From Piscinibacter sp. (GTDB lineage Bacteria > Pseudomonadota > Gammaproteobacteria > Burkholderiales > Burkholderiaceae_C), in NCBI GenBank assembly GCA_019635485.1, contig JAHBZL010000013.1:1-64000 (forward strand): 64,000 nt of DNA, in the 5' to 3' direction. Positions 1 through 8,163 of this stretch are shown here, piece after piece. The notes below the pieces were generated by a model that saw only the letters and a list, made by a program, of their open reading frames with translations, had not been told where the DNA came from and ran no database searches. A program made the translations under genes and the position numbers. The stretch's first letter is position 1. Each line of letters begins with the position of its first letter.

Positions 1-331
1 CGCGCGCCGCCTCGCCGGGCGGCGGCGCCGGTGCGGCCGGCAGCGCGGCGATCGCCTCCGAGAAGCCGCGCAGGTCGGCATCGCTCATGCCCTTGGCCAC
101 CGCCGTCATCGCCGCGTTGTCGCGCCGCCCGTCGCGGAACAGGAACAGCTGCGTGATCGCGTAGAAGCTCGGCTGGCCGGCCAGGGTCGGCGTCAGTGCC
201 GTCGTGCTGACGCCCTGCGCGCCGTGGCAGGCCGCGCAGACGCCGGCGAAGCGCTCGCCGTAGCTCTCCCCCGCACGCGCCGCCGCGGCGAGCAGCGCGA
301 GGGCGAACACGAGGGCCGGCCCGGTGCTCAC
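1..331 (-). CDS. c-type cytochrome, partial (C-terminus beyond window edge)
   Basis: Small periplasmic class I cytochrome c, of which about 110 codons are visible. The GTG start overlaps the TGA of the upstream dehydrogenase (GTGA), so the two genes are probably translationally coupled. A hydrophobic signal peptide (about residues 4-20, ending ARA) precedes a CAACH haem site at about residues 33-37. A downstream Met in the sequence AAMTAVAKGMSD is typical of cytochrome c553/c4-like proteins, where a Met is the sixth ligand. A Pro/Ala-rich stretch follows near the window edge. Its position right after a PQQ-type dehydrogenase suggests it accepts electrons from that enzyme; this is inferred from context. 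The exact subfamily cannot be settled from the fragment. Confidence 0.85.
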   Translation of the reverse strand, partial: MSTGPALVFALALLAAAARAGESYGERFAGVCAACHGAQGVSTTALTPTLAGQPSFYAITQLFLFRDGRRDNAAMTAVAKGMSDADLRGFSEAIAALPAAPAPPPGEAAR

Positions 332-1539
332 CGGCCGTAGCTGACGCGATAGATCGCGCCGTTGTGGTCGTCGCTGACGAGCAGCGAGCCGTCCTTCAGC
401 ACCAGCACGTCGACCGGCCGGCCCAGGTAGTCGTTGTTCTCGACCAGCCCGGTCAGGAACGGCTCCATCTTCGCGATGCCGCCCTTGCCGTCCGGCCAGG
501 CGACGATCACGTCGGCCGCGTACTTCTGCGAGCGGTTCCACGGGCCGTGGCGCGCGATGAAGATAGCGCCCTGGTACTTCTTCGGGAACATCTTCCCGGT
601 GTAGAAGCGCATGCCCAGCGTGCCCGCATGCGGGCCGGTCAGCAGCGCCGGCTTGGCGTAGTCGTTGCAGTTCTTGCCCCAGCCGAACTCCGGATCGGCG
701 AAGTTGCCCTGGTGGCAGTACGGGAAGCCGAAGTGCTGGCCGACCTTGGTGACGTGGTTCAGCGAGTCGTTCGGCAGGTCCTCGCTGAGCCAGTCGCGCC
801 CGTTGTTCGTGTACCAGAGGCTGCCGTCCTTCGGGTCGAAGTCGAAGCCGACGGTGTTGCGCACGCCCAGCGCGACGTCCTCGACGCCGCTGCCGTCGAG
901 ATTCATGCGCATGATCTTCGCGAAGCGGGCGTCCGGCTCGCAGATGTTGCACGGCGCCCCCACCGGCACGTAGAGCTTGCCGTCCGGCCCGAGCTTGATG
1001 AACTTCCAGCCGTGCGGCACCTCGCCGGGCAGCTTGTCGTACACCATCACCGGCGCGGGCGGATTGTCGAGATGGTTCTCGATGTCGTCGTAGCGCGTGA
1101 TGTCCTTCGGCGTCGCGACGTAGAGCGACCCCTTCACGAACTCGATGCCGTTGGGCAGGAACAGCTTCTCGGCGATCGTCTTCACCTCGCGCCGGCCGCC
1201 CCGGTCGACCACCGCGTAGAGCTTGCCGGCAACGAACAGCGAGGAGACGAACACCGTGCCCTTGTCGCCCTGGCGCAGGCCGCGTGCGTCGAGGATGCCG
1301 CTGGCCCAGACCTCGACCTTGAAGCCCGGCGGCAGCTTCATCTTCTTCACCGGCAGCTGGTCGGCCGGGGTCGGGATCGGGAACGCCGGCACCGGCGCCA
1401 TCTTCATCGCCGTGTCGGTCTTCGGCCGGCCCTTGGCCCAGAACGGCTCCTCGGCCGGCTGCTGCGCCACGGCGGCGCCGGCGAACAGGACCAGCGCCAG
1501 CAGTGCCAGGCGGCGGGACGAGAACAGTGATGGCTTCAT
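328..1539 (-). CDS. PQQ-dependent sugar/aldehyde dehydrogenase (sorbosone dehydrogenase-like), periplasmic
   Basis: 403-residue secreted beta-propeller protein of the soluble glucose/sorbosone dehydrogenase superfamily. These enzymes use PQQ to oxidise sugars or related aldehydes and pass electrons to a cytochrome. I chose the ATG at 1539 because GAGGAGACGACACG lies just upstream and the first 25 residues form a clear Sec signal ending AVAQ. Family-type motifs include LPPGFKVEVWA near residue 67, the blade motif VRNTVGFDFDP, LNHVTKVGQHFGFPYCHQG and the C-terminal LLVSDDHNGAIYRVSY. It lies 31 bp after iorB and overlaps the next gene, a cytochrome c, so all four genes probably form one transcript. 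The substrate is not determinable from sequence. Confidence 0.85.
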   Translation of the reverse strand: MKPSLFSSRRLALLALVLFAGAAVAQQPAEEPFWAKGRPKTDTAMKMAPVPAFPIPTPADQLPVKKMKLPPGFKVEVWASGILDARGLRQGDKGTVFVSSLFVAGKLYAVVDRGGRREVKTIAEKLFLPNGIEFVKGSLYVATPKDITRYDDIENHLDNPPAPVMVYDKLPGEVPHGWKFIKLGPDGKLYVPVGAPCNICEPDARFAKIMRMNLDGSGVEDVALGVRNTVGFDFDPKDGSLWYTNNGRDWLSEDLPNDSLNHVTKVGQHFGFPYCHQGNFADPEFGWGKNCNDYAKPALLTGPHAGTLGMRFYTGKMFPKKYQGAIFIARHGPWNRSQKYAADVIVAWPDGKGGIAKMEPFLTGLVENNDYLGRPVDVLVLKDGSLLVSDDHNGAIYRVSYGR

Positions 1540-1570
1540 CGTGTCGTCTCCTCGTGGTTGCCCGAACGTG

Positions 1571-3133
1571 TCATGACGATCGGGGCGCGCCCGTGGCGGG
1601 CGTGTCGGGGCGCCGGCGGTGCCAGCGGATCGGCTGCGCGCGCGGCGTCCGCGGCGGCGCGCCGTGGGCGACCAGCGCCTGGTCGAGCCCGCGTCCTGCC
1701 TCGTCGGCCAGCGCCGCCGTGCGCGCGGCGCGCACGGCCGCGGCGCGTGCGGCCGGGTCCGGCAGGTGATCGGCGCGCGCCAGGTGGTCGACGATGTGCA
1801 GCAGGTTGCGCTTGCCGCGTTCGTTGGTGCTGCCGTAGCCCTTGACGAGGCGCCCGCAGCAGGCCAGTTCATGGCCGAGCGCCCAGTGTTCGCGCGCGCC
1901 CTGCTCCACCGCCGCCAGCCAGCGCTCGATCAGCGCCTGCTCGGCGGCGAAGCGCTCACCGCGCCGGCGCCAGCCGCGCAGCGATGCGAGCAGGCGCAGC
2001 GCCAGCGCCCCGCGCACGCCATGTGTCGCGAGGCGGATCGGCAGCGCCCAGGGCGCGCGCCCGCGCGCGATGCGGCGCTCGTCCCAGGCCACCAGCCGGC
2101 GCGCCAGCGCGGCCGGCAGCAGCGCGGCGAACTCGGCGACGCCCGGCTTGAAGTGGTCGAAGACACGCACGAGTTCGTCCTCGCGCGCGCCGACCTCACG
2201 GCGCACCCGTTCGAGCCGGTCGGCGCGCAGCTTCAGCGCGGCGACCCGCACGATGTCGTCGAAGGCCATCCACAGCACCAGCCAGCGCGCCGCCTCGCGC
2301 GTGAGCCGCGCGTCATGTTCTGCCCCCGGGTCGGACGCCTGCTCGGCCAGCCGCAACCGTTCGACACGGCCCGCGAACAGTTCGCCGTAGGCCGCGTCCT
2401 GGTAGTCGGCCAGGCGCTCGCGGCCGAGCGCCAGCAGCGTGTCGAGTTCGGGCAGCGGCCGTTCGGCGGCGCCTGCCGATTCGATGGAAGCGGCGGGAGC
2501 GGCCGCCCGCTGCACGGCCGCGAAACCGAGTGCGAAGCCCCTCAGGCTCGCCTCGACACCGGTGCCGCCGGCGCGGATCGTCGCCTCGCAGGCCTCGCGC
2601 GCAAACGGCAGCACGCCGCTGCCGGCGATGGCGCCGAACAGCACCGCGCTGATCACCGTGCCGGCCTCGCGCGCCAGCGCCGCCATGTCGATCACCTCGC
2701 AGCGCCGGCTGTGCCGCTGCACCGTTGCGCGCAGCGCCGCGGCGTCGAGGCGGCCGTCGCCCAGCGGCATGCGTTCGGCCACCGTCAGCGCGCGCGCGCT
2801 CGAGGTCAGCACGGTGGTGCGCTCGGCACTGGCCATGCCGAGCCCGGCCTGGCGCGCCGTCTCGAGCAGTTCTGAGGAGACCAGCAGGTCGATCGCGCCG
2901 GGCACCGGGTTCAGGCTGAACACCGGCCGCAGGCCGCCGAGCACCTCGTCGGCCAATGGGCAGATCTCGATGTAGTAGGTGGTCGCGCCGGTGCGCTGCG
3001 CGACGCCCGGGATCGAGGTCGCCTGCGCGCTGTGGCCGCAGCGCACGGCCAGCTCGTACAGCCATTCCGACAGCACGCCCCCGCCCTCGCCGCCGAGGGC
3101 GCAGACCAGCACGGTGATCGGTGCGGCGTCCAT
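1571..3133 (-). CDS. iorB: indolepyruvate ferredoxin oxidoreductase, beta subunit (extended form)
   Basis: 520-residue IorB-type subunit. With IorA it oxidatively decarboxylates aryl-pyruvates (indolepyruvate, phenylpyruvate) to aryl-acetyl-CoA, reducing ferredoxin. The N-terminal gamma-type domain is clear: GGEGGG at residues 14-19 and GVAQRTGAT near 43-51, which bind CoA/pyrophosphate in this fold. Residues from about 220 to the end form a long helical, Arg/Ala-rich extension. That extension is usual in the long bacterial IorB proteins and absent from short archaeal ones. The start is 3 bp after the iorA stop, indicating tight coupling. The genes match in base composition. No frameshift was seen. 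Confidence 0.9.
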   Translation of the reverse strand: MDAAPITVLVCALGGEGGGVLSEWLYELAVRCGHSAQATSIPGVAQRTGATTYYIEICPLADEVLGGLRPVFSLNPVPGAIDLLVSSELLETARQAGLGMASAERTTVLTSSARALTVAERMPLGDGRLDAAALRATVQRHSRRCEVIDMAALAREAGTVISAVLFGAIAGSGVLPFAREACEATIRAGGTGVEASLRGFALGFAAVQRAAAPAASIESAGAAERPLPELDTLLALGRERLADYQDAAYGELFAGRVERLRLAEQASDPGAEHDARLTREAARWLVLWMAFDDIVRVAALKLRADRLERVRREVGAREDELVRVFDHFKPGVAEFAALLPAALARRLVAWDERRIARGRAPWALPIRLATHGVRGALALRLLASLRGWRRRGERFAAEQALIERWLAAVEQGAREHWALGHELACCGRLVKGYGSTNERGKRNLLHIVDHLARADHLPDPAARAAAVRAARTAALADEAGRGLDQALVAHGAPPRTPRAQPIRWHRRRPDTPATGAPRSS

Positions 3134-3136
3134 GGC

Positions 3137-5317
3137 TCAGCCGCGCAGCCAGCCGGTCAGGCGCCGCCGCAGCGCCGCCGCGAGGCGCTCGCCCCAGCGC
3201 GGGTGGCGCACGACCTCGGCGCGGTAGAAGCTCGGGCACAGCGTCGCGGCATGCGCGTTGGCACCGCACAGGCCGCAGCCGACGCAGCCGTCGATCACCG
3301 TCGCGACCGGGTCGACCTTCAGCGGGTCCGGGTTGTCCTTCAGCGTCAGCGTCGGACAGCCGGACAGGCGGATGCAGGCGTGGTCGCCGTTGCAGACGTC
3401 CTCGTCGACGCCGTACTTGACCCGCTCGACCCGTTCGCCGCGCTGCAGCCGCGCGGCGTTCCACGGCTTGATGCGGCGCTGCCGCTCGAGCTGGCATTCG
3501 CCCTCGGCGACGATCACCTTCAGGCCGGGGGCATCGGTCGTGAACGCCTCCTCGAGCGTGCGGCGCATCGCGTCGACCTCGTAGGTGTGCACGCTGCGCA
3601 GCCACTTCAGGCCCATGCCGGTGAGCGTGTCCTCGATGGTGCGGTTCTTGTGCGCGAGGCTCTGGTGCAGCCCGGCCTGCGCCGCGGCCTCGGCCTTGGC
3701 CGCATCGTCTGGCGTGTTCAGGATGTCCTGCGTGCCGGTGGCCGAGGTGTAGCCGTTCTTCATGATCAGCAGCACCGCGTCGTCGCCGTTGAACAGCGCC
3801 GCCTGCACGCCGGTCAGCAGGCCGTTGTGCCAGAACCCGCCGTCGCCCATGATCGCCAGCGAGCGCCGCTGCATCATCGGCGAGACGCCGGCGCGGCTCG
3901 CGAGGCTCATGCCGTAGCCGAGGATCGAATGGCCCGAGCTGAACGGCTCGAAGGTGGCGAGCGCGTGGCAGCCGATGTCGGCCGCGATGTGCACCGGGCC
4001 GACGGCCTGCTGCGCCAGCTTCAGCGCCGCGAACACCGGCCGCTCCGGGCAGCCGACGCAGAAGCCCGGCGGCCGGGCCGGCAGCGGCGGCACCTCCTGG
4101 ACGACCGCCGTGCGGCGCTGCGCATTGCCGGCCAGCCAGGCACGCCCGGGTCCGAGGTCGTGGTCCGGCAGGTGCTGCTCGCAGAATCCGATCAGGCCCT
4201 GCGCGATCACCTCGACGGTGTACTCGCCGGCCGGCGGCAGCAGGTCCTTGCCGTGCACCGGCGTCTGCAGGTCGCGCCGGCGCAGCAGCTGGATCACGTC
4301 CTTCTCGATGTATTCCGGGCTGCCTTCCTCGATCACCAGCACCGCGCGCTTGCCCGCGCAGAACGATCCGATCTCCGCCGGCACCAGCGGGCAGGTCACG
4401 TTCAGCACCAGCAGCGAGAGCTCGCAGTGGCCGAAGGCGTCCGCCAGCCCGAGCTGCTGCAGCGCACGCAGCAGCGCGTTCGTCAGCCCGCCCTGCACGA
4501 TCAGGCCCAGCTCGCCGTGGCGGGTGCCGTCGCTGCGCTCGTTCAGGCCGTGCTCGGCGATGTAGGCCTGCGCGGCCGGGATGCGCTGCTCGATCTTCAG
4601 CTTCTCGTGGCGGAAGGTCACCGGCGGGTGCGCCAGCCGCATGTAGTCGAAGCCGGCCGGCTCCTCGATCAGCGCATGCGTGCCGTGCGCCGGCGCGCGG
4701 TTGTCCTTGCACCCGAAGCGGCCGCGCACGTGGCAGGCGCGGATGCGCAGCTCCATGACCGCCGGCATGTTGCTGGCTTCCGAGCAGGCGAAGGCGTGCT
4801 CGACGAGGCGCACCATCGTGGCCGGGTCCGGCCGCGGGTCGAACAGCAGCAGCGTGCTCTTCAGCGCATAGGCGTGGGTGCGCTCCTGGATCACGCTGGC
4901 GCCCTCGCCGTAGTCCTCGCCGACGACGATCAGCGCGCCGCCGACCACGCCCGGCGACGCCAGGTTGGACAGCGCGTCGGCCGCGACGTTGGTGCCGACG
5001 ATCGACTTCCAGGTCACCGCGCCGCGCAGCGGGTAGTGGATCGACGCGCCGAGCATCGCCGCGGCCGAGGCCTCGTTCGAGCAGGCCTCGACGTGCACGC
5101 CCAGCGTGTCGAGGTAGGGGCGGGCCTGCACCAGCACGTCCAGCAGGTGCGAGACCGGCGCGCCCTGGTAGCCGCCGACGTAGGCGACGCCGGACTGCAG
5201 CAGGGCCTTGGTGATGGCGAGAATGCCTTCGCCGTGGAACGTGGCGCCGGCCCCGAGCTTGAGTTGCTCGATTTCGCGGGTGAACTGGACTTCCATCGTC
5301 GCGCCGCCGGCCTGCAT
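3137..5317 (-). CDS. iorA: indolepyruvate ferredoxin oxidoreductase, alpha subunit
   Basis: 726-residue catalytic subunit holding thiamine diphosphate and two [4Fe-4S] clusters. The N-terminal pyruvate-oxidoreductase domain includes GGYQGAPVSHLLD. The TPP-binding region near residue 490 contains GDGGFWHNGLL and MKNGYTSATGTQD. Near the C-terminus are two ferredoxin-like groups, CNGDHACIRLSGCP and CVGCGLCGANAHAATLCP. The start is uncertain. ATG 5317 (MQAGG) has AGGAGAC upstream but with long spacing; ATG 5296 (MEVQF) would give 719 residues. The gene is divergent from a LysR regulator and is followed at once by iorB. Function by family is aromatic amino acid catabolism in the cytoplasm. Confidence 0.92.
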   Translation of the reverse strand: MQAGGATMEVQFTREIEQLKLGAGATFHGEGILAITKALLQSGVAYVGGYQGAPVSHLLDVLVQARPYLDTLGVHVEACSNEASAAAMLGASIHYPLRGAVTWKSIVGTNVAADALSNLASPGVVGGALIVVGEDYGEGASVIQERTHAYALKSTLLLFDPRPDPATMVRLVEHAFACSEASNMPAVMELRIRACHVRGRFGCKDNRAPAHGTHALIEEPAGFDYMRLAHPPVTFRHEKLKIEQRIPAAQAYIAEHGLNERSDGTRHGELGLIVQGGLTNALLRALQQLGLADAFGHCELSLLVLNVTCPLVPAEIGSFCAGKRAVLVIEEGSPEYIEKDVIQLLRRRDLQTPVHGKDLLPPAGEYTVEVIAQGLIGFCEQHLPDHDLGPGRAWLAGNAQRRTAVVQEVPPLPARPPGFCVGCPERPVFAALKLAQQAVGPVHIAADIGCHALATFEPFSSGHSILGYGMSLASRAGVSPMMQRRSLAIMGDGGFWHNGLLTGVQAALFNGDDAVLLIMKNGYTSATGTQDILNTPDDAAKAEAAAQAGLHQSLAHKNRTIEDTLTGMGLKWLRSVHTYEVDAMRRTLEEAFTTDAPGLKVIVAEGECQLERQRRIKPWNAARLQRGERVERVKYGVDEDVCNGDHACIRLSGCPTLTLKDNPDPLKVDPVATVIDGCVGCGLCGANAHAATLCPSFYRAEVVRHPRWGERLAAALRRRLTGWLRG

Positions 5318-5357
5318 GGGCCACGGCTTGTCTCCTGCGCGGACTCTAGGCAGGGGC

Positions 5358-5402
5358 ATGCCATTCGTCCATGCCATGGAACGAACGAGTACGATTCATC
5401 GT
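5358..5402. promoter_or_regulatory. candidate LysR operator between iorA and lysR
   Basis: The divergent gap holds several symmetry elements. TTCGT (5364-5368) and ACGAA (5381-5385) form a spaced dyad around an ATGCCATGGA core. CATGCCAT occurs twice (5358-5365, 5370-5377). ACGATTCATCGT (5391-5402) is a second dyad touching the chosen GTG of lysR. LysR proteins normally bind such dyads in the divergent region. Assignment as an operator is inference, and it assumes iorA starts at 5317 or 5296. Confidence 0.4.
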
Positions 5403-6326
5403 GTGCATATCAGCGACTTCGACCTGAACCTGCTGCGGGTCTTCCAGGCCGTCCATGCGGCCGGCAACGTGAGCCGCGCGGCCGAGGCACTCGGCCTCTC
5501 GCAGCCGGCGACCAGTCACGCGCTGGCGCGCCTGCGCCGGGCCCTGCACGACCCGCTGTTCGTGCGCGCCGCCGGCGGGGTGCTGCCGACGCCGCGCGCC
5601 GAGCGCTTCGCGCGCCAGGTGGCGGCGACACTGAAGTCGCTCGAGCTGGCGCTGCACGAGTCGGACCGCTTCGACCCGGCCGGGTCCGAGCGCCGCTTCG
5701 TCGTGCACATGAGCGACATCGGCGCCGACGAGTTCCTGCCCCTGCTGATGGCACGCCTGCGCGGTGATGCCCCCGGCGTCCGGCTGGAGGCGCTGCAGCT
5801 CGACCCGGCCGCCATCGCGCCGGCGCTCGAGGAGGGCCGCATCGATCTCGCGTTCGGCTACCTGCCGGCGCTGACCGGCACCGAGCAGATGCACCTGCTC
5901 GACGAGCGCTACGTCGTGCTGCTGCGCCGCGGCCACCCGCTGGCCGCCGGTCTGCGCGACCGCGCGGCGCTGCAGCAGCTCGACTTCATCCTCGTGGCCA
6001 GCCACGCCGAGCCGGCGCGCGCGCTGCACGTGCTGGGGCTGGAGTCGCGCATCCGGCTGACGCTGCCGCACTTCATGGTGGCCCCGTCGATCCTGGCCAG
6101 CAGCGACCTGGCGGTCGTGGTCCCGCTGCGCCCGGCGCTGCGCTTCGCGGCGCGCCACGACCTGCAGGTGGTCGAGCCGGACCTGGGCCTGCCGCCCTTC
6201 GCCGTCTCCTGCCACTGGACCTGGCGGGCCCGGCACGACAGCGGTCACCGCTGGCTGCGCGAGCAGGTGGCCGGCCTGCGCTTCACGCCGGTGCCGGCGG
6301 CGCCGCGGCGCACTCGGCAGCGCTGA
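5403..6326 (+). CDS. LysR-family transcriptional regulator (probable iorAB regulator)
   Basis: 307-residue LysR protein. The N-terminal winged helix-turn-helix is textbook (DLNLLRVFQAVHAAGNVSRA, then ALGLSQPATSHALARLR). The rest is a periplasmic-binding-type effector domain with typical segments such as PALTGTEQMHLLDERYVVLLRRGHP and LVASHAEPARALH. I take GTG 5403 as the start because it gives HISDFDLNLL at the usual distance from the N-terminus. ATG 5376 would add nine residues. Divergent placement next to iorA argues that it controls the indolepyruvate oxidoreductase operon, perhaps with an aryl-pyruvate or aryl-acetate as ligand. The ligand is a guess. Confidence 0.9.
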   Translation: MHISDFDLNLLRVFQAVHAAGNVSRAAEALGLSQPATSHALARLRRALHDPLFVRAAGGVLPTPRAERFARQVAATLKSLELALHESDRFDPAGSERRFVVHMSDIGADEFLPLLMARLRGDAPGVRLEALQLDPAAIAPALEEGRIDLAFGYLPALTGTEQMHLLDERYVVLLRRGHPLAAGLRDRAALQQLDFILVASHAEPARALHVLGLESRIRLTLPHFMVAPSILASSDLAVVVPLRPALRFAARHDLQVVEPDLGLPPFAVSCHWTWRARHDSGHRWLREQVAGLRFTPVPAAPRRTRQR

Positions 6327-6340
6327 GCCTCCGCACGGGC

Positions 6341-6391
6341 CATCGCGCCCATGGCTCCGCGGCCCGCGGGCCATGGCTCCATCGGGCGATG
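6341..6391. terminator. stem-loop after lysR
   Basis: A nested inverted repeat lies just past the lysR stop. CATCGC (6341-6346) pairs with GCGATG (6386-6391). CCATGGC plus CCGCGG pairs with a matching arm ending in GCCATGG (6349-6376). There is no T tract, so it may terminate only weakly or protect the 3' end of the lysR message. Confidence 0.45.
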
Positions 6392-6452
6392 CTGCCGCGG
6401 GACCCGGTTTCCAGAATGCGCGCCATCGCATTCAACCCCGATGGAGCTTCCC

Positions 6453-8150
6453 GTGCAGACCCTCGCCCGCGCCTTCCCGAAGGCGCCGATCGCCGCCCTG
6501 TTCAGTCTCGTCGCGCTGGCCGCCTGCGGCGGCGGCGGCGCGGCCGCGCCCGCCCCCGTGCCCGCCCCCGGGCAGGGCCAGGGCGCGCCCGCGCCGGCCC
6601 CGGCACCGACCGGCGCCTTCACGCTGACGCTGTCCACCGACCGCACGCTGGTCATCCAGGGCCACAGCGCCGAGATCACCGCCACGGTGACCCGCCACAA
6701 CGGCTTCGACGGCGCCGTGCTGGTCACGCTGCAGAACCTGCCTGCCGGCGTGACCGCCGCGCCGGTGCTGATTCCCCAGGGCGCGACCAGCGCGCCGGTG
6801 ACGCTGGTGGCTGCCGCCAGCGCCGCCCACTCGCTGCCGACCGCGGGCCGCGCCGACGGCAGTGCCGGCAGCGATGCCGACAGCAAGCCGCTGACCGTGA
6901 CGGTCGGCGGCGCGCCGGGTGTGGTCGACACCAGCTTCAACGGCGGGGCGCAACTGCTCTCGGTCGCCGAAGGCGAGGACTACGCCACCGCGATGGCGGT
7001 GCAGGCGGACGGCAAGGTGATCACGGTCGGCTGGACCACCACCAACGCCGGCGGCACCGACATCGCCCTCGTGCGCCACACACGCGACGGCGTGCTGGAC
7101 ACCACCTTCGGCAACGGCGGGCGCGTCGTGACGGCCGTCGCTGCCGGCCGCGGCAGCGACGAGGCCTACGCAGTGGCCGTGCAGGCGGACGGCAGGATCG
7201 TCGTGGCCGGCTCGACCGCGGTCGGCAGCGGCGACCAGGACTTCGTGCTGCTGCGCTACCTCGCCGACGGCTCGCTGGACGCCGGCTTCGGCACCGGCGG
7301 CAAGGTCGTCACGGCGCTGGGCGCGTCGGTGGACCGCATCAACGCGATCGCGATCCAGGCGGACGGCAAGATCGTGGTCGGCGGCGAATCCGACCGCGGC
7401 AGCGCGGCCACCGGCATCGACTTCGCGCTGGCGCGCTACCAGCCGAACGGCACGCTCGACGCCGGCTTCGGCAACGGCGGCACGGTGGTCACGCCGATCC
7501 GCGCGCAGGCCGCGCGCGACTCGATCTACGCGATCACGCTGCAGCCGGTCGGCGCCGAGCAGCGCATCGTGGCGGTCGGCGGCGAAGGCGACTTCGTCGC
7601 GGCGCGCTACACGGCAGCCGGCGCGCTCGACGGCGCTTTCGGCAACGGCGGCAAGATCGCCGGCGTGTTCGGCAGCTCGACCATCGGCGCCGCGCGCGCC
7701 GTCACGGTCGCGGCGGACAACAAGCTGGTCCTGGCCGGCCAGGTGCAGAATGACTTCGCGCTCGCCCGGCTGAACGTCGACGGCAGCGCGGACGCCGGCT
7801 TCGGCACCGGCGGCAAGGTGGTGACGGCGCTGTCCGCCACCAACTGGGACGGCGCCACGGCGCTGGTGCGCCAGGCCGACGGCAAGCTGCTCGCCGGCGG
7901 CTGGGTCTACGAAGGCAACAGCAGCAGCGGCAACTTCGCGGTGGCGCGCTACAGCGCCGACGGCGCGCTCGACGCCGGCTTCGGCAGCGCCGGCATCGCG
8001 ATCACCCCGGTGGCCGCGCCGACGCGCAGCGACTCCGGCCGCGCCCTGGTGCTGCAGAGCGACGAGCGTGTTCCGACGGTGCGCGTGCTGCAGGCCGGCG
8101 AGGCGAGCGACAGCGGCTACAAGTTCGCGCTGCTGCGCTACTGGCTCTGA
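6453..8150 (+). CDS. lipoprotein with delta-60 repeats (beta-propeller)
   Basis: 565-residue predicted outer-surface lipoprotein. I chose GTG 6453 because GGAG sits seven bases upstream, whereas the ATG at 6441 has no ribosome site. The signal ends in LAAC followed by GGGG and a Pro/Ala linker (APAPVPAPG). An Ig-like domain covers about residues 55-150. The remainder carries about seven copies of the 50-60 residue delta-60 motif, e.g. QADGKIVVGG, DFALARYQPNGTLDAGFGNG and DFVLLRYLADGSLDAGFG. Such repeats build secreted beta-propellers of unknown ligand. It stands alone between two oppositely oriented neighbours. No enzymatic motif was seen. Confidence 0.85.
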   Translation: MQTLARAFPKAPIAALFSLVALAACGGGGAAAPAPVPAPGQGQGAPAPAPAPTGAFTLTLSTDRTLVIQGHSAEITATVTRHNGFDGAVLVTLQNLPAGVTAAPVLIPQGATSAPVTLVAAASAAHSLPTAGRADGSAGSDADSKPLTVTVGGAPGVVDTSFNGGAQLLSVAEGEDYATAMAVQADGKVITVGWTTTNAGGTDIALVRHTRDGVLDTTFGNGGRVVTAVAAGRGSDEAYAVAVQADGRIVVAGSTAVGSGDQDFVLLRYLADGSLDAGFGTGGKVVTALGASVDRINAIAIQADGKIVVGGESDRGSAATGIDFALARYQPNGTLDAGFGNGGTVVTPIRAQAARDSIYAITLQPVGAEQRIVAVGGEGDFVAARYTAAGALDGAFGNGGKIAGVFGSSTIGAARAVTVAADNKLVLAGQVQNDFALARLNVDGSADAGFGTGGKVVTALSATNWDGATALVRQADGKLLAGGWVYEGNSSSGNFAVARYSADGALDAGFGSAGIAITPVAAPTRSDSGRALVLQSDERVPTVRVLQAGEASDSGYKFALLRYWL

Positions 8151-8163
8151 GCCGGGGCGCTGC

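Noticed and set aside
2313-5324. 1003-codon minus-strand alternative frame across iorA and iorB
   Set aside because: It overlaps both subunits out of frame and is Arg/Ala-rich; the real frames carry TPP and Fe-S motifs.
6441-6452. ATG at 6441 as the start of the delta-60 lipoprotein
   Set aside because: No ribosome site precedes it, while its own GGAG is well placed for the GTG at 6453, which gives a standard lipoprotein signal.
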